64,000 nucleotides of DNA from Membranipora membranacea (taxonomy: Eukaryota; Bryozoa; Gymnolaemata; Cheilostomatida; Membraniporidae), in assembly GCA_914767715.1 (NCBI GenBank), contig OU612065.1, forward strand, positions 20,584,001 to 20,648,000, read 5' to 3'. Below are positions 1 through 13,800 of the stretch, in pieces. Each line of letters starts with the position of its first letter. Within the stretch, counting starts at the first letter, position 1. The position numbers and the translations under genes are program-made. Under the pieces are notes generated by a model, which was given only the letters and a program-made list of their open reading frames with translations, was not told the DNA's origin and searched no databases.

Positions 1-324
1 TTTGTTTTAGTTATAAAGTTTGACACTCGAGCTGAAAGGCCTCTACTCAATGTTTAATCATAAGTGATCACTTCATAATTAATTGGCTGCATGGGTGGCG
101 GAGCGGCCATATGAATTGTGGCAAACAAAACGTTTTTATTTCGCAAACAAGAATTGAGCTACTGGTCATACTCATAGCATTATCATTCAGAACTAATTAA
201 TAGAATTAATTAAAAGATCAAACTGTTTGTCAATGGTATTGTTGTTTGCCACACATGTACACTGTTTATTGAACCTCTTGTAGCATATATAAGGCGTACA
301 CATGGCGTGTTCTATGTTTTGCAG

Positions 325-3300
325 ACCCCCTACTTTTGGAATTGACCCAGTGAGCTGGAAGAATTTGAACCCAGAATTGTTAATTAGCACGCTCGAGAGC
401 ACAATCGACTACAGGCTTGACGCAATCAAGGACACACTTAGAAGGGTAAATGTGTTTTCTTTTCCCATACTGATATTTATAGTTAATTGAGGTGCCCGAT
501 AACAAATTCTATAAAACAATGTTACAATTTTTGGCCAAACACAATGTGTGGTCTGCGTTACTGACATGTTGGCGCTATGCCATTGTTTTCCCTGTCCACT
601 TATACAATCAGGACCTCCCTGACCATTCATGGTTGCATGACTAATTATTCAACCTTCTATGCATAACGACAACAACATGCTTAAAAAAACTTCAAAAAAT
701 TCCATAAACTCAAACAGCTCAATCACCTCTTAATCTTATCGAAAAGTAAAAAAGACAAGCCGACTTCAGCTATACAGCCACAATGGCCATCCATTCTTTT
801 CCAATCTATTGGATGGGTACTAATAAGTGCTTCCAAATGCTGATATAGTTTATATTTTGCTGATGTTTACCATGGACATAATTATTATGGCCCATTGTGT
901 CTATATCATATATTATATAGTATATTAAATTTTATGATGACTATTTTAGGCTGGGATTACATCTGGATACCAGAGAAAGACATGTCTCGACCCGTTTGAT
1001 CCTGAATGTCCTGTAGAAGCTCCTAACTACCGCTCTACTAATGAGAACACTTGGGACTCTGTAGCTCCTGTCCTCACAGATGGATGCTCAGGTTTCTCTG
1101 AGAGTTACATGCACTGGGAGCCTGATATGATTCTGGGAGGTTCGTTTGACTATATTTGCTACCGAATGGACTGGATGGATGGATAGGATTATGTAACAAC
1201 CAATTGTAAATGAATATTTTTTGAAGTTTCTATTTTTATTTTTCAACACACCCATTGGCATCTTTCAAATTTCTTTGTGGAAATGTTTTCAAATACATGG
1301 CAAAATGATATTTTAGTTTTTCTTCCAATTCATTCAATATTATATTCGCTTACAGGAATTAGTTGTAAACATTAAGAAAGAAGAGACAGAAGAATAACGT
1401 ATTTGGGCTGCTAGAAATCTCTGAATATCTAATTCAGAAAAAAAAATGTATGTCATGTCAATTCTGCGGTCATCTTTTTTTGTCATAAAATGTGTTTATA
1501 TTTGTTAAAATTTGTACGCAGGTATGATACACAACAGGAGTAACGTTTTAGTGTCAGCTGAAGCTGTTCAGACCATTGTTCAGCTGATGGGTGAGCAGGA
1601 GTTATATAACTATCACCAGGGAACCTTCGCTGTAAGCTCCATGGACTGGACTCAGGATAAAGCTAGGGAAATATTAGAGGTAGATTAGAGAAGCCTTTTC
1701 ATTGTTTTTTTTTTCAGAATTAATTTTTATTGTTTAACTTAGCTTAAAAATGTGGAATATAGTGGCTTGATAATCTTTTGATCCAAGCCAAAAAAATGTT
1801 ATCCATCAACATCCCAATCAACTATATTTTCATCCTTACCTCTGCCAAATAATCGGCATTCTCAAAAGTTTGCACATTTAATTTCATATGAAATGCCACC
1901 CGGTTTTGTTATCATAACTCAAGTAGAATACCCGCCTCATGTGAGGTCCCGCTAAAAGCTTTGTGTTTGGTATAATATTTCTTTGTGGCTAGTAATTCTA
2001 CCCGTTGTTGACCCGAGCGCTTGCTAATGTAAACTATGGTTTTTAATCCCATTACTACAGGCTGCTAACAAATCTCAACAGCTTTTTTGATGGAATAAGT
2101 AAAGTGCAAGAATCTGCTTTCTACCTTTTCAAATTTTGGTCTGGATCATTGATTCCGATTTACGATATTGAAAAAAACTATCTAATTAATGTTACTTTAC
2201 AGTTGCACTCTTGGAACTGGCTAATGGTTTTGCAAAATTTATCACAAATGAGTCCGGAAATAATTGCTTAAAAATATACCCCACTAAGACTGTGGCCTTC
2301 AGAGAATGTCAACCAACGATTAAACAAGCATGCGTGTATATTTTAAAATTCAATACATGTGAATTTAAAATACTTAATCCGCAATGCTCAATATACACGT
2401 GTCTGTTTGCTCTACGTAAGTCTGAAAACCTTGAAGGTCCAGGTGCAAATGGAACCCTGATATCACCTAATCGATTAATTATTATATTTTCAGGTGTTTC
2501 AGAGGAAATTCACAGATGCCGTGGTAACCTATAATAATCAGAGTAATGTCAGCGACAGCGTCAGCTCCTTTACACCCGCAGCATTAGATGAGTTAGTGGA
2601 GAGCTTCACTGAAGTATCCTACCTGAGAATAGGAATCGGATACGGCCTCATGGTATGTACCTGTCTCTCATGTCATCAGCCATCATGTTTTATCAAGCCT
2701 GGTACTGGGGCATAACAGTGACATTTGATACTCCACTACAGGTGTTATGGTCAAACTTGGGCAACAAAGTTAAAGAATATTTTCAGTCAATTTGATGTGC
2801 AATCCTCTCAAGTTGGGATTTTGGTTTAGATATTTCACTTATTATTGTCAAGCAGTTTTTGTAGTGGGTATGTGTACCGGAAGAAAATTACTTTGATAGA
2901 ATTAGTGAGAGGAACTCACTCTGAAAAGGACCTAATTCAAATGTCATACTCCTATGTTAGTTGTGTAAAAGAATGTAATGTATAATAAAGAAGTCTTTTT
3001 TTTTGTAGCTTTTGTACGCTATCTTGTCCTTGATGAACTTCTGTGACGCAGTTCAGTCCCACGCCGGTGTTGGTATAGCAGGTATTATTCTAGTCTCTGT
3101 CACTGTGGCTGCCGGGCTAGGAGTGTGTGCACTTCTCAGACTACCGTTCAACGCTGCAACAACTCAGATCATCCCGTTTATAGCTCTTGGACTTGGAGTT
3201 GATGATATGTTTGTAATGGCGTATTCATTCGCTGAAACAAGTGCAGCTGCACATATTAAATATCAGGTTTGTTCTCTCACAATTGTCTGTAGGTGAAAAT

Positions 3301-6300
3301 ATTCCAGAGTTTAAAATTTTGTTTTATGTACAGTATCTATCTTGTTGTTCTGCACTCGGTCAATTTGTACTGACAAGTTTGGTAGTAGACTTTCTACTAG
3401 GAATTTAGTTTAGTAATGTGCACAATTCATATCCATACTACAATCCTGTAACATTGCGTTTGTCCAGCAAAACAGATCTTTCTATGGTAAGATATATCAC
3501 ACCTTTGCACGTGACATTCTGATTGTTGTAATATGGGCTTTCTGATTCATTGGAAATGGTGACCTTTATTTGTATGTTTTCTGCGCACAAATTTATCTGT
3601 ACTAATGAACCTTCTTCTTACCACTGAATCACCAAGATCTCCTTTGCTTATTTAAAATGATTTTGTCAGGGATGATGGTTACTTTATTTTTCCATCTTTT
3701 AAATGTCACCTGAACAAAATCGCTTCTATTCTTTGGATCATGGGTTTCTGAATAGCAAGTCTTCTAACCTCGTGGTACAATGGTTGATCCAGTCATTTGA
3801 AGTAGACTTCTACCATTACTATGTGCATACAGCAAGATGACGGGAATTTTGAGAGTACAAGACCGATGATGGTGTTGTCAAACTGTTTCTTTGCCACTTA
3901 ACAAATATATATATATATATATGGTCTGACTAACCTCTGAATATATACCTAGATTTGGTGGATTCTTGTTGAATGACTGTATACTGCTTTGTATTGACAG
4001 AATGAGGCCGGAGAGCTGCTGAAGAGGACAGGCTGTACTGTCTTGTTGACATCGATCAGTAACTCTGGAGCCTTCCTTGTAGCAGCTGTCATCCCTATAC
4101 CAGCTCTCAGAATATTCTCACTTCAGGTATGATCTCATCTTTGAAACGCAGAAATTGATAAATTTTCAATTTTTACAGTATACCTGATTGCCTCAAAGGA
4201 TTATTTTTAAAAACCAGAACTCTATTTGCAGAATTATAAGTGATCTTGCTCTTTTGTTAGTACACTAAGGTATGAAAACAGTGGTATTTATGTGATTAGC
4301 GGTCTGCACTGATGTAGATGTTGATGTTTTATACACAGGATTATTCAATGTTTTAGGTGGGTATCCTTCTACTATTTAACCTGCTAGCCATGTTGTTAGT
4401 ATTACCTGCCATACTCAGTATTGATGCCTGGAGGAAGAAGGAATATCGTATAGACATACTGTGCTGTATGGAGTCAGCCCGATCGACCACAAGAGTGAGG
4501 GATATATCAGTGTTACCTCCTCCGTCCCCTCCATCACCCTACCCACTGATGGTGGCGGAGGGCAGAGACAACCACATTACAATCACAGATCTGGAGGAGA
4601 TGTCTCCCCCTCCCAGGTACACCAATACCAGCAGTAAGAGCAGTACTAGTCAGAATACTGTCGCTATATCTCAACCAAACAGTGAGTAACATTGATGCTT
4701 TATTTGTATTTAGGCCACTTGGATATGTGTGCAACTAAATTCAGCGTTCTCATAAGAAAACTGCAATATATACTTTTCACCTAACACAAACACAAATTTA
4801 ACAGTTCTCAGGAGAAAAGGTCACCTTTTCACATTGGCTTGTTATAGCTAAATTTAAGGCAGCCTAATTTTCCTCACCCTCTTTAGTTTTTATAGACGCC
4901 CACCCAAGCTAGCCAAAACCTAACGCTAGTTACCTCCAAACTAGCCTTACTAAGCTCTAGCAGCTAATATCCACTCTTTTTGGGTGGAATATTATGACTA
5001 TTTAATGATTAAGTTATCTTCTCATTATAATCAGGTAGTGACAGAGTTATGACAATATTAGCTCCACCTGAATATACAGAGTTAGATATAAGCTCTATCT
5101 CAAACTCAGGATCTCGACAGAATCTCACTAATAATAATCTCAAAAACTCTCTCTGTGGTAAGTTTGTATGCTTACATCTGTGTTGAATAACACATCATAT
5201 CGTTTAAATATGATGTCCAAATGACAAAAATCAACTTATTGGTGGGTGCATCAAGTGTCTGGAAAATACTGCATTGAAGAATCCTTAATATAAATTTGTA
5301 CCCAATGCTTGGTGCATTTCATCGGAGTTATCTTTTTAATAAAAGTGGTGGGATAACTACGTAATTATATCAAAATTCATAAGCTCACAGACTTCCTCAG
5401 TTGTGCCTTTTTTTTAAATTTGTAGGTGGAAAGTTCTACACCAGGTGCTGCAGACCTTCCATTAGCTGGTTGGTTGAGAGGTTTTATATACCACTCATAG
5501 ATAAAACAAGCTTCAAGGTTATAGTCTGTATACTTAGTCTGGTACTGCTATGTGTCGGTGTATATGGTATCACTAAGGTCAGTAAAATTTATACAGGGTA
5601 GATTTGTTTAAGATTTCATCCTTAAAGCAAAAAAAATGCATAACAAAATCTGTTGAATCATAGATTGTACGATAAAAAACATATTCAGGCTTGCCAAAAT
5701 ACAGTCATTTCACTTTACCAATCTTGCCTTGAGATTATCGATATTTAACTGCTCTACATTTTTGGGAAGACAAAAAGCTGCCAGTGTTGAGATCACCCAT
5801 TCACTAATTAATTTTACAGTTTTAAGTTGAGACTGGGGACTCGGCCATTCTTATATGGAACTTGGCCTTTCAATGGGACAGCCTTTCAATGGAACTCGGC
5901 CATTGAAACTTATAAAATCGGCTATTCAGAAAATAATTTTACAATTTTAGGTAGAGGTTGGGATGGACCTGACAGACGTGGTGCCCCGAGGTACTAATGA
6001 GCACACATTTCTGGAGGCTCAGAATCAATATTTTGGCTTCTATGACATGTATGTGGTCACAAAGGTGAGTCAGATTGTGTAAAATTTCACTTGCCACAGT
6101 TTTTTTGCCAAACATTATATAACAATTTATGTGCACCGTGTTCCCAGATGTTAGACCTAGCTTTAGCCCAACCAGTGGTCCATAACTAATTTTTCGTTCC
6201 TGACACTCTGCTTATATAACATTGACCCTGATAATCTTCCAGGCTGACTTTGCATACCAGCTACCTCGGAACCAGGAGTTATTACGAGAGCTACATGATA

Positions 6301-8575
6301 AAATCTCCTCACTAGACAATGTGATAAAGGGACAGAGTGGTGATGAGCTATGGCTCGATCTCATGGTCAAGTGGCTCAAAGGTATGCGATGATATGTTTA
6401 GGTTTTAATGCATGATGATTGACTTTGTTGGTTACCTTACAGCTAAAATTTCCACCTTAGCATAATCAATAGAAAAGCCTTGGATTATAATCATTCAGAT
6501 ATTATATGTACGAGAAAAATAAGTCACTTGGTTAATCGAAAAGGAATGAGAGGGAAGATTTTCCGGATATGCTCAAAGACTGCTTTTCTATTTCTATTTC
6601 AGATTTACAATACAGCTTTGATATGGGAGTAGCTGCAGGACATTTTCATTCCACTGGCTGGTTTGCCAATGCCACAGACAATGCAAAACTAGCTTATAAA
6701 CTTCTTATACAAACTGGCGATATTGACAATCCGATTGACAAAACAAGATCAAGTTTTATTAGACTGGTCGATGGCAATGGGTTCGTCAACTCAGATGCCT
6801 TCTACAACTACCTCACCGCATGGATATATAATGATATACTCGCCTATGAAATCTCACAAGCAACCATCCGACCCGAGGCCAACGAATGGTACTATGTGCC
6901 GAGTGATGGTGACTTATTAATTCCAAAAGCGCCATCCATCACATTTGCACGGATGCCTTTCTTCTTACATAATCTCGGTACAACAGAGGACATTATCAAA
7001 AGCATCGAGGAAATTCGGGCTATTTGCGACACGTATGTAGAATTAGGGCTTGATAACTATCCAACCGGAGTTATCTTCACATTTTGGGAACAATATTTAA
7101 ATATCACAGAGTATTTGCTCATATCATTAGCGATAGTGGTCGGAGCTGTGTTTCTCATCCTGACATTTATGCTTATGAACCCTTTAGCTGCACTGTTAGT
7201 GACAATGACACTTGTAATAATAACCAGTGAACTATTTGGGTTTATGGGGCTAGCCGGTGTTAAACTTAGCGCAGTTCCTGTCGTCATACTTGTGATATCG
7301 GTGGGGGTGGGGGTAGAGTTTACCATACACGTAATGACTGGGTTCCTGACGGCTGTTGGTGATAGAACGCTAAGGATTAGGAGATCACTCTCTCATATGT
7401 TTGTCCCAGTATTACACGGATCTATATCCACCTTACTTGGAGTTATTATGCTCGCTGTCTCCGAGTTTGATTTCATAGTCAAGTAAGTTTCATAGTCAAG
7501 TGCTTCATGTAATGTTTGCAAAGAAATTCAAATCATCAATATATCAGCTAGAGTTTTAATTATCTCAATACAAAGATGCATTCATCCCGCTGAACTCTAG
7601 CCTTGTCACGTACGTGGCCACGGGTTTTGTTTTCTTTTGGATTTGGGAAAACCAAAAAAAACATAAACTGTGGCCGCATAACAAGACTAACTGAACTCAG
7701 TACTGAAAAGTATATACATAAACATTCAAACTGTTAATCTCAGTGTGCTGTGATTTACCATAAAGTATTTTTTCCATAAAAATTTTTGATCATAAACCTC
7801 TGTTTTGTTGTAGATATTTCTTCCTTTGCTTTCTGGCGTTGGTGCTATTAGGAATATTCAATGGTTTGATATTTTTCCCTGTACTGCTCTCTATATGTGG
7901 ACCTGGTGGTGACATCCAACCTGACAATCCAGATGCTACTGCTATTGAACCCCCAACACCGGAGCCGAGCCCGCCTCCCTCGCCACTGCCAAAACCTCGT
8001 AAAAGCCGGAGATCTTCTAAGCCATCTAAGCGCATTCAGTCTGACGCTACGCTTTCCACCATATCAGAAGAACCATCTCAGACTTCCAGTGCAGATGTGG
8101 TGGTCGAGCCTCAAGTCAAAGTGGAGACAACTGTTGTACCTTCTACCTCATCACAATCTCATGCAACAAGTAATAGAGATAGTCATCGTCGACGGGTTAG
8201 TATATTTATTATACTTTGTGCAGATTGACATAAAATGCAGAACGTTACAAAAGTGTAGAAATATTTGTCGGTAATGAAGCAAAGATTTATTGGCAGTGCC
8301 ATCGATTTTCTGATTTATGATTGACAGTGAACCATTTGTTCTGTTCACCTTTAACGTTATGTAAATTCCTGTTGTAGCGAGATCGTGGTAGAACACGCGT
8401 GAAGACTAAAGCTACAGTAACAGTCGAAGTTCACACAGACATACCAGGTTTCGCTGATGATAGCGATGATACACCTACAAGTAGTCCTGACATCAGCTCA
8501 TCTACACGTCACACCAGAACCAAACGCTCAGAGTGTAGGTGCTCAGGAAGTGATGAAAGTGAAACTTCAGTGTGA
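325..8575 (+). CDS. PTCH1: Patched-family receptor (PTCH), 5'-truncated by window edge
   Basis: Twelve-pass RND/sterol-sensing-domain membrane protein; in animals Patched binds Hedgehog ligands and represses Smoothened by moving sterols. Fourteen in-frame exons: 325-445, 950-1139, 1522-1679, 2494-2652, 3009-3266, 4001-4126, 4357-4681, 5035-5157, 5426-5577, 5951-6064, 6243-6381, 6603-7482, 7814-8195, 8378-8575 (TGA), giving about 1107 residues. Missing N-terminus is roughly 250 residues (first membrane segment and start of extracellular loop 1). Seen: extracellular signature [14 protein letters not shown], sterol-sensing domain across exons 5-7 with RND motif GLGVDD near residue 272, second extracellular loop ([10 protein letters not shown]), then the second membrane half with [10 protein letters not shown]. 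The order and spacing match true Patched rather than Dispatched or PTCHD. The middle cytoplasmic loop is Pro/Ser-rich and holds two PPxY motifs (PPRY, PPEY); the tail is Ser/Arg-rich. Family assignment is very secure; whether a Hedgehog pathway exists in this animal cannot be told. Confidence 0.95.
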
Positions 8576-9250
8576 GCTTCAAAAGTGACATCTCAGTATT
8601 ATCAATCTCTTGGTGCTATTTTTGCCTTCCTTTATTATGATATAAGCTGATCATATGTTTGACTTGGTTTCATATCATTTCTTTTGCTCATGATAGTCTA
8701 CTGCTGATTTGTCATATCAGTTTTAAACTTCTTTTCAAGTACCTTTTTTACTGCTGAATCAAATCACATGTGCGGTTTTTTAATAATTTTCACTTTTCCC
8801 ACACCATATCATGCGTTTCTGCAAGACAATCACCTACATTTTTCACAGTCAGAATTCACCCTCACTAATCTTTGTTTTATATTTATTTGGTAAATAAAAC
8901 CGAAGTCAAATCATCTATTGGCAAGAAACTGAACAATATTTCTAGATTATGCATAACTAAGAGAGAAACACAGTATCCCGAAAAATATAGGAATAAGTCA
9001 TACATGTCTAAATAACCTTAGTGTCAAGGGCTGTAGAAATGCTGTTTTATACATTGGTTCATAATCTGTACACACAAAACAGACAAATGTGAAGTATGGG
9101 GCCGTAACAAACTCAATTAACCATAAACACATAATTTCTATGCTTATGCAAATAGTGTCTCTTATAAGGTCAAAAAATTTAATACTCATACATTTGTTTT
9201 GGCAAAAACACACCCATATGAGTTGCATCTGTACATCTTGGAGAAAATTA
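8576..9250. other. Convergent 3' region between PTCH and GPX
   Basis: Non-coding, AT-rich gap between two genes pointing at each other. A plus-strand AATAAA at 8893-8898 lies 318 bases after the PTCH stop; TTTATT at 8882-8887 is an AATAAA on the minus strand, downstream of the GPX stop. The two candidate poly(A) signals overlap closely, so the mature 3' ends may overlap. No coding signal was found here. Confidence 0.55.
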
Positions 9251-12200
9251 TTATAATTCATCAGCTGTTGGTTTACTGTGTTTGTATGTCTGCTCTACAG
9301 CTTGTACAATATATGGTGATATACTCTGTGCACTGCGGTGTGGTCCCCAGGCTCCCCATACTTGTCCTTCTGCATCTACCAGATACTTAAAGAAGTTCCA
9401 TGTAGGCTCAGTCTCAGCTTTCTCTAAAATAGATAGCAATGTGGATAGAGGCCATGTTACATCATACCTCAATCGAAATCATAGTGACCTCTTTATGTTA
9501 CCCAAACAATCATGTTGACCAATAGACTTCAGTCTAATACAGTCTATGTGTTGACCTTATGGTCAAGCGGGCTTTAACAATCATGGCAGGAGCACCAAAC
9601 TTGTAAACATAAGGTCAAAAATCAGAAATTCATATGCACTTTGAGATTATGGGATAAGGCTTACAAGGCTATGAAGATCATGTATGGTACAGAATATTTG
9701 TGAATGGCTTGCAAATCTATTTTGAATTGAGAATTGCTGACAATGAATTTTGTCCCCATGGTGATAGAGGGGACAACTCATGATGAAAAAGTACGGTCAT
9801 ATAATGTATACCTATACATGTGTAATATATGTGGATTTTGCTGGGAATGTGCTAATAATGAAATTCTTCTAACATCCATCCGGGCAGCGTTTGAGCACTT
9901 AACAAGATTTTGTAGATTTTACTGAAATTCTTTTGAATTTTGATTTTGTTCAGCTTACCCCCAATCAATGAACTCCCTCTTCATTGCTCCAATCCACTCT
10001 TTGAAAAACTTAAGTGTGGGACCATTTGGAATCATAACCGCAGATCCACTTCTAAGATGATTTGGCTATTATTCCGAAAAGAGACATTACTACACATTTC
10101 TGGCGACAGTTCATTACTAAAGAGGAAGGAGTCTACTTATCAATGTAAACTCATTTGACATTTCTGCAAGGGTTTTTGAATGGACAAAAACCTATCAGGC
10201 CTCACCATTAAGAAACTGCCAGAAGTCAGGAACATTATCACCGACCACTTCAATCTTGCCAAATATCTCAAAGTTTATATCAAACTGACTCTTCATGTTT
10301 GTTATTATTGTGCCTACATCCTGCAATACAAAAAATATAAAGTGAAGACAGCAGGTAAATTGGCTAAGAAGCAGATGCAGACCAGATGCATACTGACTCT
10401 CGTGATCTGACTGGGCATGTAGATCACTGATAAACTAGGCTATCATTACCACAAAGCAGGTGTTGTAAGGCTAAGTATGTATCATGCGTGACTTGAATTT
10501 GCGCATGAGCAAGAACAATGAGTTTAGTTTGGGTTCTGATTGCAACTTTGGAAAGGGGAAATGGGATATCCCCTGCATAAACTGTCAATCAAAATCAGCT
10601 AATAATGGCAAGAGAGGATAACTATTGATAACAAATCCGCACGCTTTGGGAAGTATGTCACCAGAGCAGGTAGCCAATCAGATGCCTTCGGAATTCCGAG
10701 ACTCAATTTTGCAGAGATCAGCTCATGCCCAGAGCTGAGCATGCGCAGAATGGACCAGATGATATGACTTGAACTTGTTTCAGACAACACGCAACTATTT
10801 TCAACAACCACTGAGATATAATTTTATAAACATTGGTGATCAAAACTGTATGACCATAAATGAATATGTTGTGTAAGCCTGTCTTGAGAAGCCTATATTA
10901 TATTAGTCTGTCTTGACACTTGTCAAGACAGACTTATATAATATAGGCTTTGATATGAATATATAGCAGTGAGTTTAGGCATTTGAGACAATTTGCTTGC
11001 TATCATTGCTCTAACAACTGATACAAATGAAGACCCGTTATTTTACCTCAGGTTCTTGAGCGCCGAATTGGTTACATGGAAATGCTAAAACTTCAAACTG
11101 TTCTCCTAACTGTTCCTTGAGACTCCTTAACTCGTGGTAGTGGCCTTGAGTGTATCCGCAATACGAAGCGACATTCACAATTAGCAATACCTGGAAATAA
11201 AGTTTTATGTTTAAAGGGCAACCAAGGTTTCGCAGCAATGCATTAATGGGTAGCAAATAATGTGCTGGGCAGCATCAGCTTTGTGCATTACGCGATGCAA
11301 AACTCCAAGTAGTTGCTGACTCTAAGCTGGGTAACACTTCAGTTTAGGGGAGGTTCCAAGACTTTGCTGTAATAATTATAGAGCACAGGCTAAATAATAA
11401 CAGGAACAGGAAACTGCTATGTGGTATTCTCTTTTAGCTGAGTTTGAGTACCTGATGGAAGAAATGTTTCACAAGAATTCTGGCTAAATAATCATCCGAA
11501 TTATATTTTGTCTTTTTCCCGATGCAGAAGGTGCAATCTGCTATTAATCAATGGCCATCAATGAGAAGTTGTTTGAAACCTTGGTTGCCCTTTAAAAAGA
11601 AAATTACTACGATAATGGAGCTCAAAATCCATGACACAAGAACCTTCTAAAGACAGGCAGTGCTCCCAAGTCCTGTTCCAGTGCAAGAACCCTCGCTTTT
11701 TTGTGTACTACAAATGAATTATATGGTTTGTCATAATCATAGGTCGCATTCAGATATCAGGAAGGATGACCTCATGTTTGCCAATCACCAAAGGTACTAT
11801 GAGTAACATTGTTGCGGAGGTCGCGGGAAAGGGGCCACAGTCACAAGGCTAGGTAGTGTGTGGTTTGAGGGTGGATGGATCTTTGCCCTGCGTCAAATAC
11901 TTTGGGGCTGGGCACTGGAGTTTGTTAGAATTGAAAGTAGCTCAATTAGCACTGCCTGTTACTAACAGTGTTAGCTCTAGCCTCCTCCCTGTGATTGGCA
12001 TGTGTTGTTTGCCAGCCATGTGATCCCTTTGGCAAACACTCTTAGCCCATGTTCTCACTCCACAGGTGGAAAATAAGCATTGAAGGTCTTCATCAACAAC
12101 ATCATTCATGAATATAGAAAACAATGAATAAATAAGTCTGAACCCAGTGAGTGAGTCACTGTCCTCTACCCACTCTTGGTCCCACTCACCTTTCCCTTGA

Positions 12201-12324
12201 ACTTTGACAGTTGGACTAGAGCACCATCTTTGTCATGAACACTGAAGTCATAAAAAGACTTATCACAAGTTACCATTAAAACAGAGCCTGTCAGAAGGAT
12301 TGCTGCTGCACCTATGAGATTCAT
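9251..12324 (-). CDS. GPX7: Cysteine glutathione peroxidase, GPX7/GPX8-like, ER-resident
   Basis: Thiol peroxidase predicted to act in the endoplasmic reticulum, reducing peroxide and passing oxidation to PDI during disulfide formation. Four exons, read right to left: 12190-12324, 11047-11190, 10206-10320, 9251-9423 (TAA), 188 residues, essentially the length of human GPX7. Start chosen at 12324 because it begins a signal peptide ([20 protein letters not shown]); an in-frame ATG at 12408 would only add a hydrophilic extension. Visible active site: peroxidatic Cys at about residue 56 in [16 protein letters not shown] with the tetrad Gln, and WNF near 140. Cys replaces selenocysteine, so no SECIS element is needed. 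The protein ends TADEL, an HDEL/KDEL-like retrieval signal, as expected for the GPX7/8 group. Convergent with PTCH; same strand as the downstream-numbered UBTD gene. Choice between GPX7 and GPX8 is not certain; no membrane anchor is seen, favouring GPX7. Confidence 0.93.
10889..10950. repeat. Perfect-type hairpin in GPX intron (TA-flanked GTCTGTCTTGAC element)
   Basis: Two 29-base arms match as inverted repeats with one mismatch, separated by a 4-base loop. The core, TAGTCTGTCTTGACA and its complement, resembles the termini of the elements at 56011 and 60045 (TAGCCTGTCTTGACAAG). A partial extra copy (AGCCTGTCTTGA) lies just upstream at about 10877. It lies in the GPX intron between exons 10206-10320 and 11047-11190. 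Likely a tiny Tc1/mariner-type MITE, inferred from TA borders. Confidence 0.7.
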
Positions 12325-13800
12325 TTTTGCACAAAAAATACTGACCACTTTCCACACAAAAAAACTTGACAAGTTGGCACATAAACTAAAGTTTAATTTT
12401 TCCCACAAATGACATCACTCCACAGCTATTGGTCAAAATCACAATAAAAAAGGTTTTCTATAGTGGTTAGATAACTCCCTTGAGTATGTAAGCAGTCTCT
12501 GCTTCAACTATAAAACAGCCTTGTATAAATATTAATAAATCGTTCACTTCTTGAAGGGTTTTTACATTGCCGTCCCGAACTCACTGGTGTAGGTAGACTG
12601 AATAATAGAAGAAAAAATAAGCTTTCCAACAGGGCACCCTTCCGGCGGTAAGCGTTCCACAGCGGAGTCTACACAAGGGCAACAAGCAGATGTTTGATCC
12701 TCCGATGACAGGATAGAACTGGATATTCTTTTCAATTGGGTTAGGATTTAATGATCTGCTATAATACGAGATGATACCTTCCTGGTTTATCAGATGATTG
12801 TTACCATTTACCTTATGACAGCTTGGATATGACATTGCACTTAACACTTTTGCACTTCACTTTGCCTCAAAAGATTGGTATGGTTATAGAATCTAGAGCC
12901 GCTTTTGTAGTTGATAAGGTAACAAAAACTTGTGTTGGGCCTAAAACTTTTCTTGATATTATACCTACATCTGCTACATAAAGGTTGTCACTGTTAAATA
13001 AATGTTAATCCCTGGTGACCAAGCTTGACTGGATGGTGCATTTTGTTTGCAACAGCATCTTATTAAGAAAGCAAAAAGGTGAGCACTGTTTCTCTCTTAC
13101 AGTGCAGTTGAGAGAATAGAGTAATTGACTCTGTTGACAGATGAATGATTAAAAAAAGTATGAGAATGTTAATGGATAAATAATTATGCCATGGAATTTT
13201 TTCATCCTTTTGATAAAGATAAAGTTTGCATCAAAATGAAGCAGATGCACAAAGTACGAAACAGTAATAAAACGGAGTGAAAAATAACAAAATAGTAAGC
13301 TGCAGCTTTGTTTGTTTGGTTCAACAAAGATTAACGAGGTCGTCATTAAAATATAAAAAAAGTTTAGGGCTTTGAGGATTTTGTCTTATTCTTGCGGGTA
13401 TTACTCATCATTTTGATGTGAGAATTATTCTTGAAAAGTGGTTGGCCTTGGTCACAGTACAACAAGAAAGTGACAGTTGATAACTTACAACACAAAAGAA
13501 ATAAATATTATTCCAGCAATTAATTGAGAGCCATTTACCACTCTGGTTGTTGCCTGCCATTTGATACAGAACAAAAAGTTTCATTACAGAGCATTTTTAT
13601 GCTTCAAACCAGCTGCCAGATACCAAATGTGACAGCCCAAAAAAAATCCACTGCCGTATATGGCCTCGGATACAGGACATTTATAGCAAATCAGGAGTTA
13701 CCTGGAATACGAGTCAGTAAAAATAATGTTCATGCATTTGTGAATAATCTTGAATGACTAGTGATCTTAGTTAGGGCATGTCAGTGACTAGCAGGTGCCC
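12325..13800. other. Intergenic, 5' of GPX and 3' of UBTD
   Basis: About 1.5 kb between two minus-strand genes. It must contain the GPX promoter and 5' UTR and the UBTD 3' UTR, but I found no convincing coding exon, repeat or clear AATAAA for UBTD. Short open frames here have no recognisable similarity and no supporting splice sites. Confidence 0.5.

Noticed and set aside
2211-2493. Open frame before the fourth PTCH exon
   Set aside because: It overlaps intron sequence in a different frame from the PTCH exon; the family alignment begins exactly at the acceptor at 2494.
11047-11190. Selenocysteine in the GPX active site
   Set aside because: The codon at the active site is TGC (Cys), not TGA, so no recoding is needed.
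12325-12408. Upstream in-frame ATG as GPX start
   Set aside because: It would place some 28 residues in front of a good signal peptide; the start at 12324 fits family length and topology.
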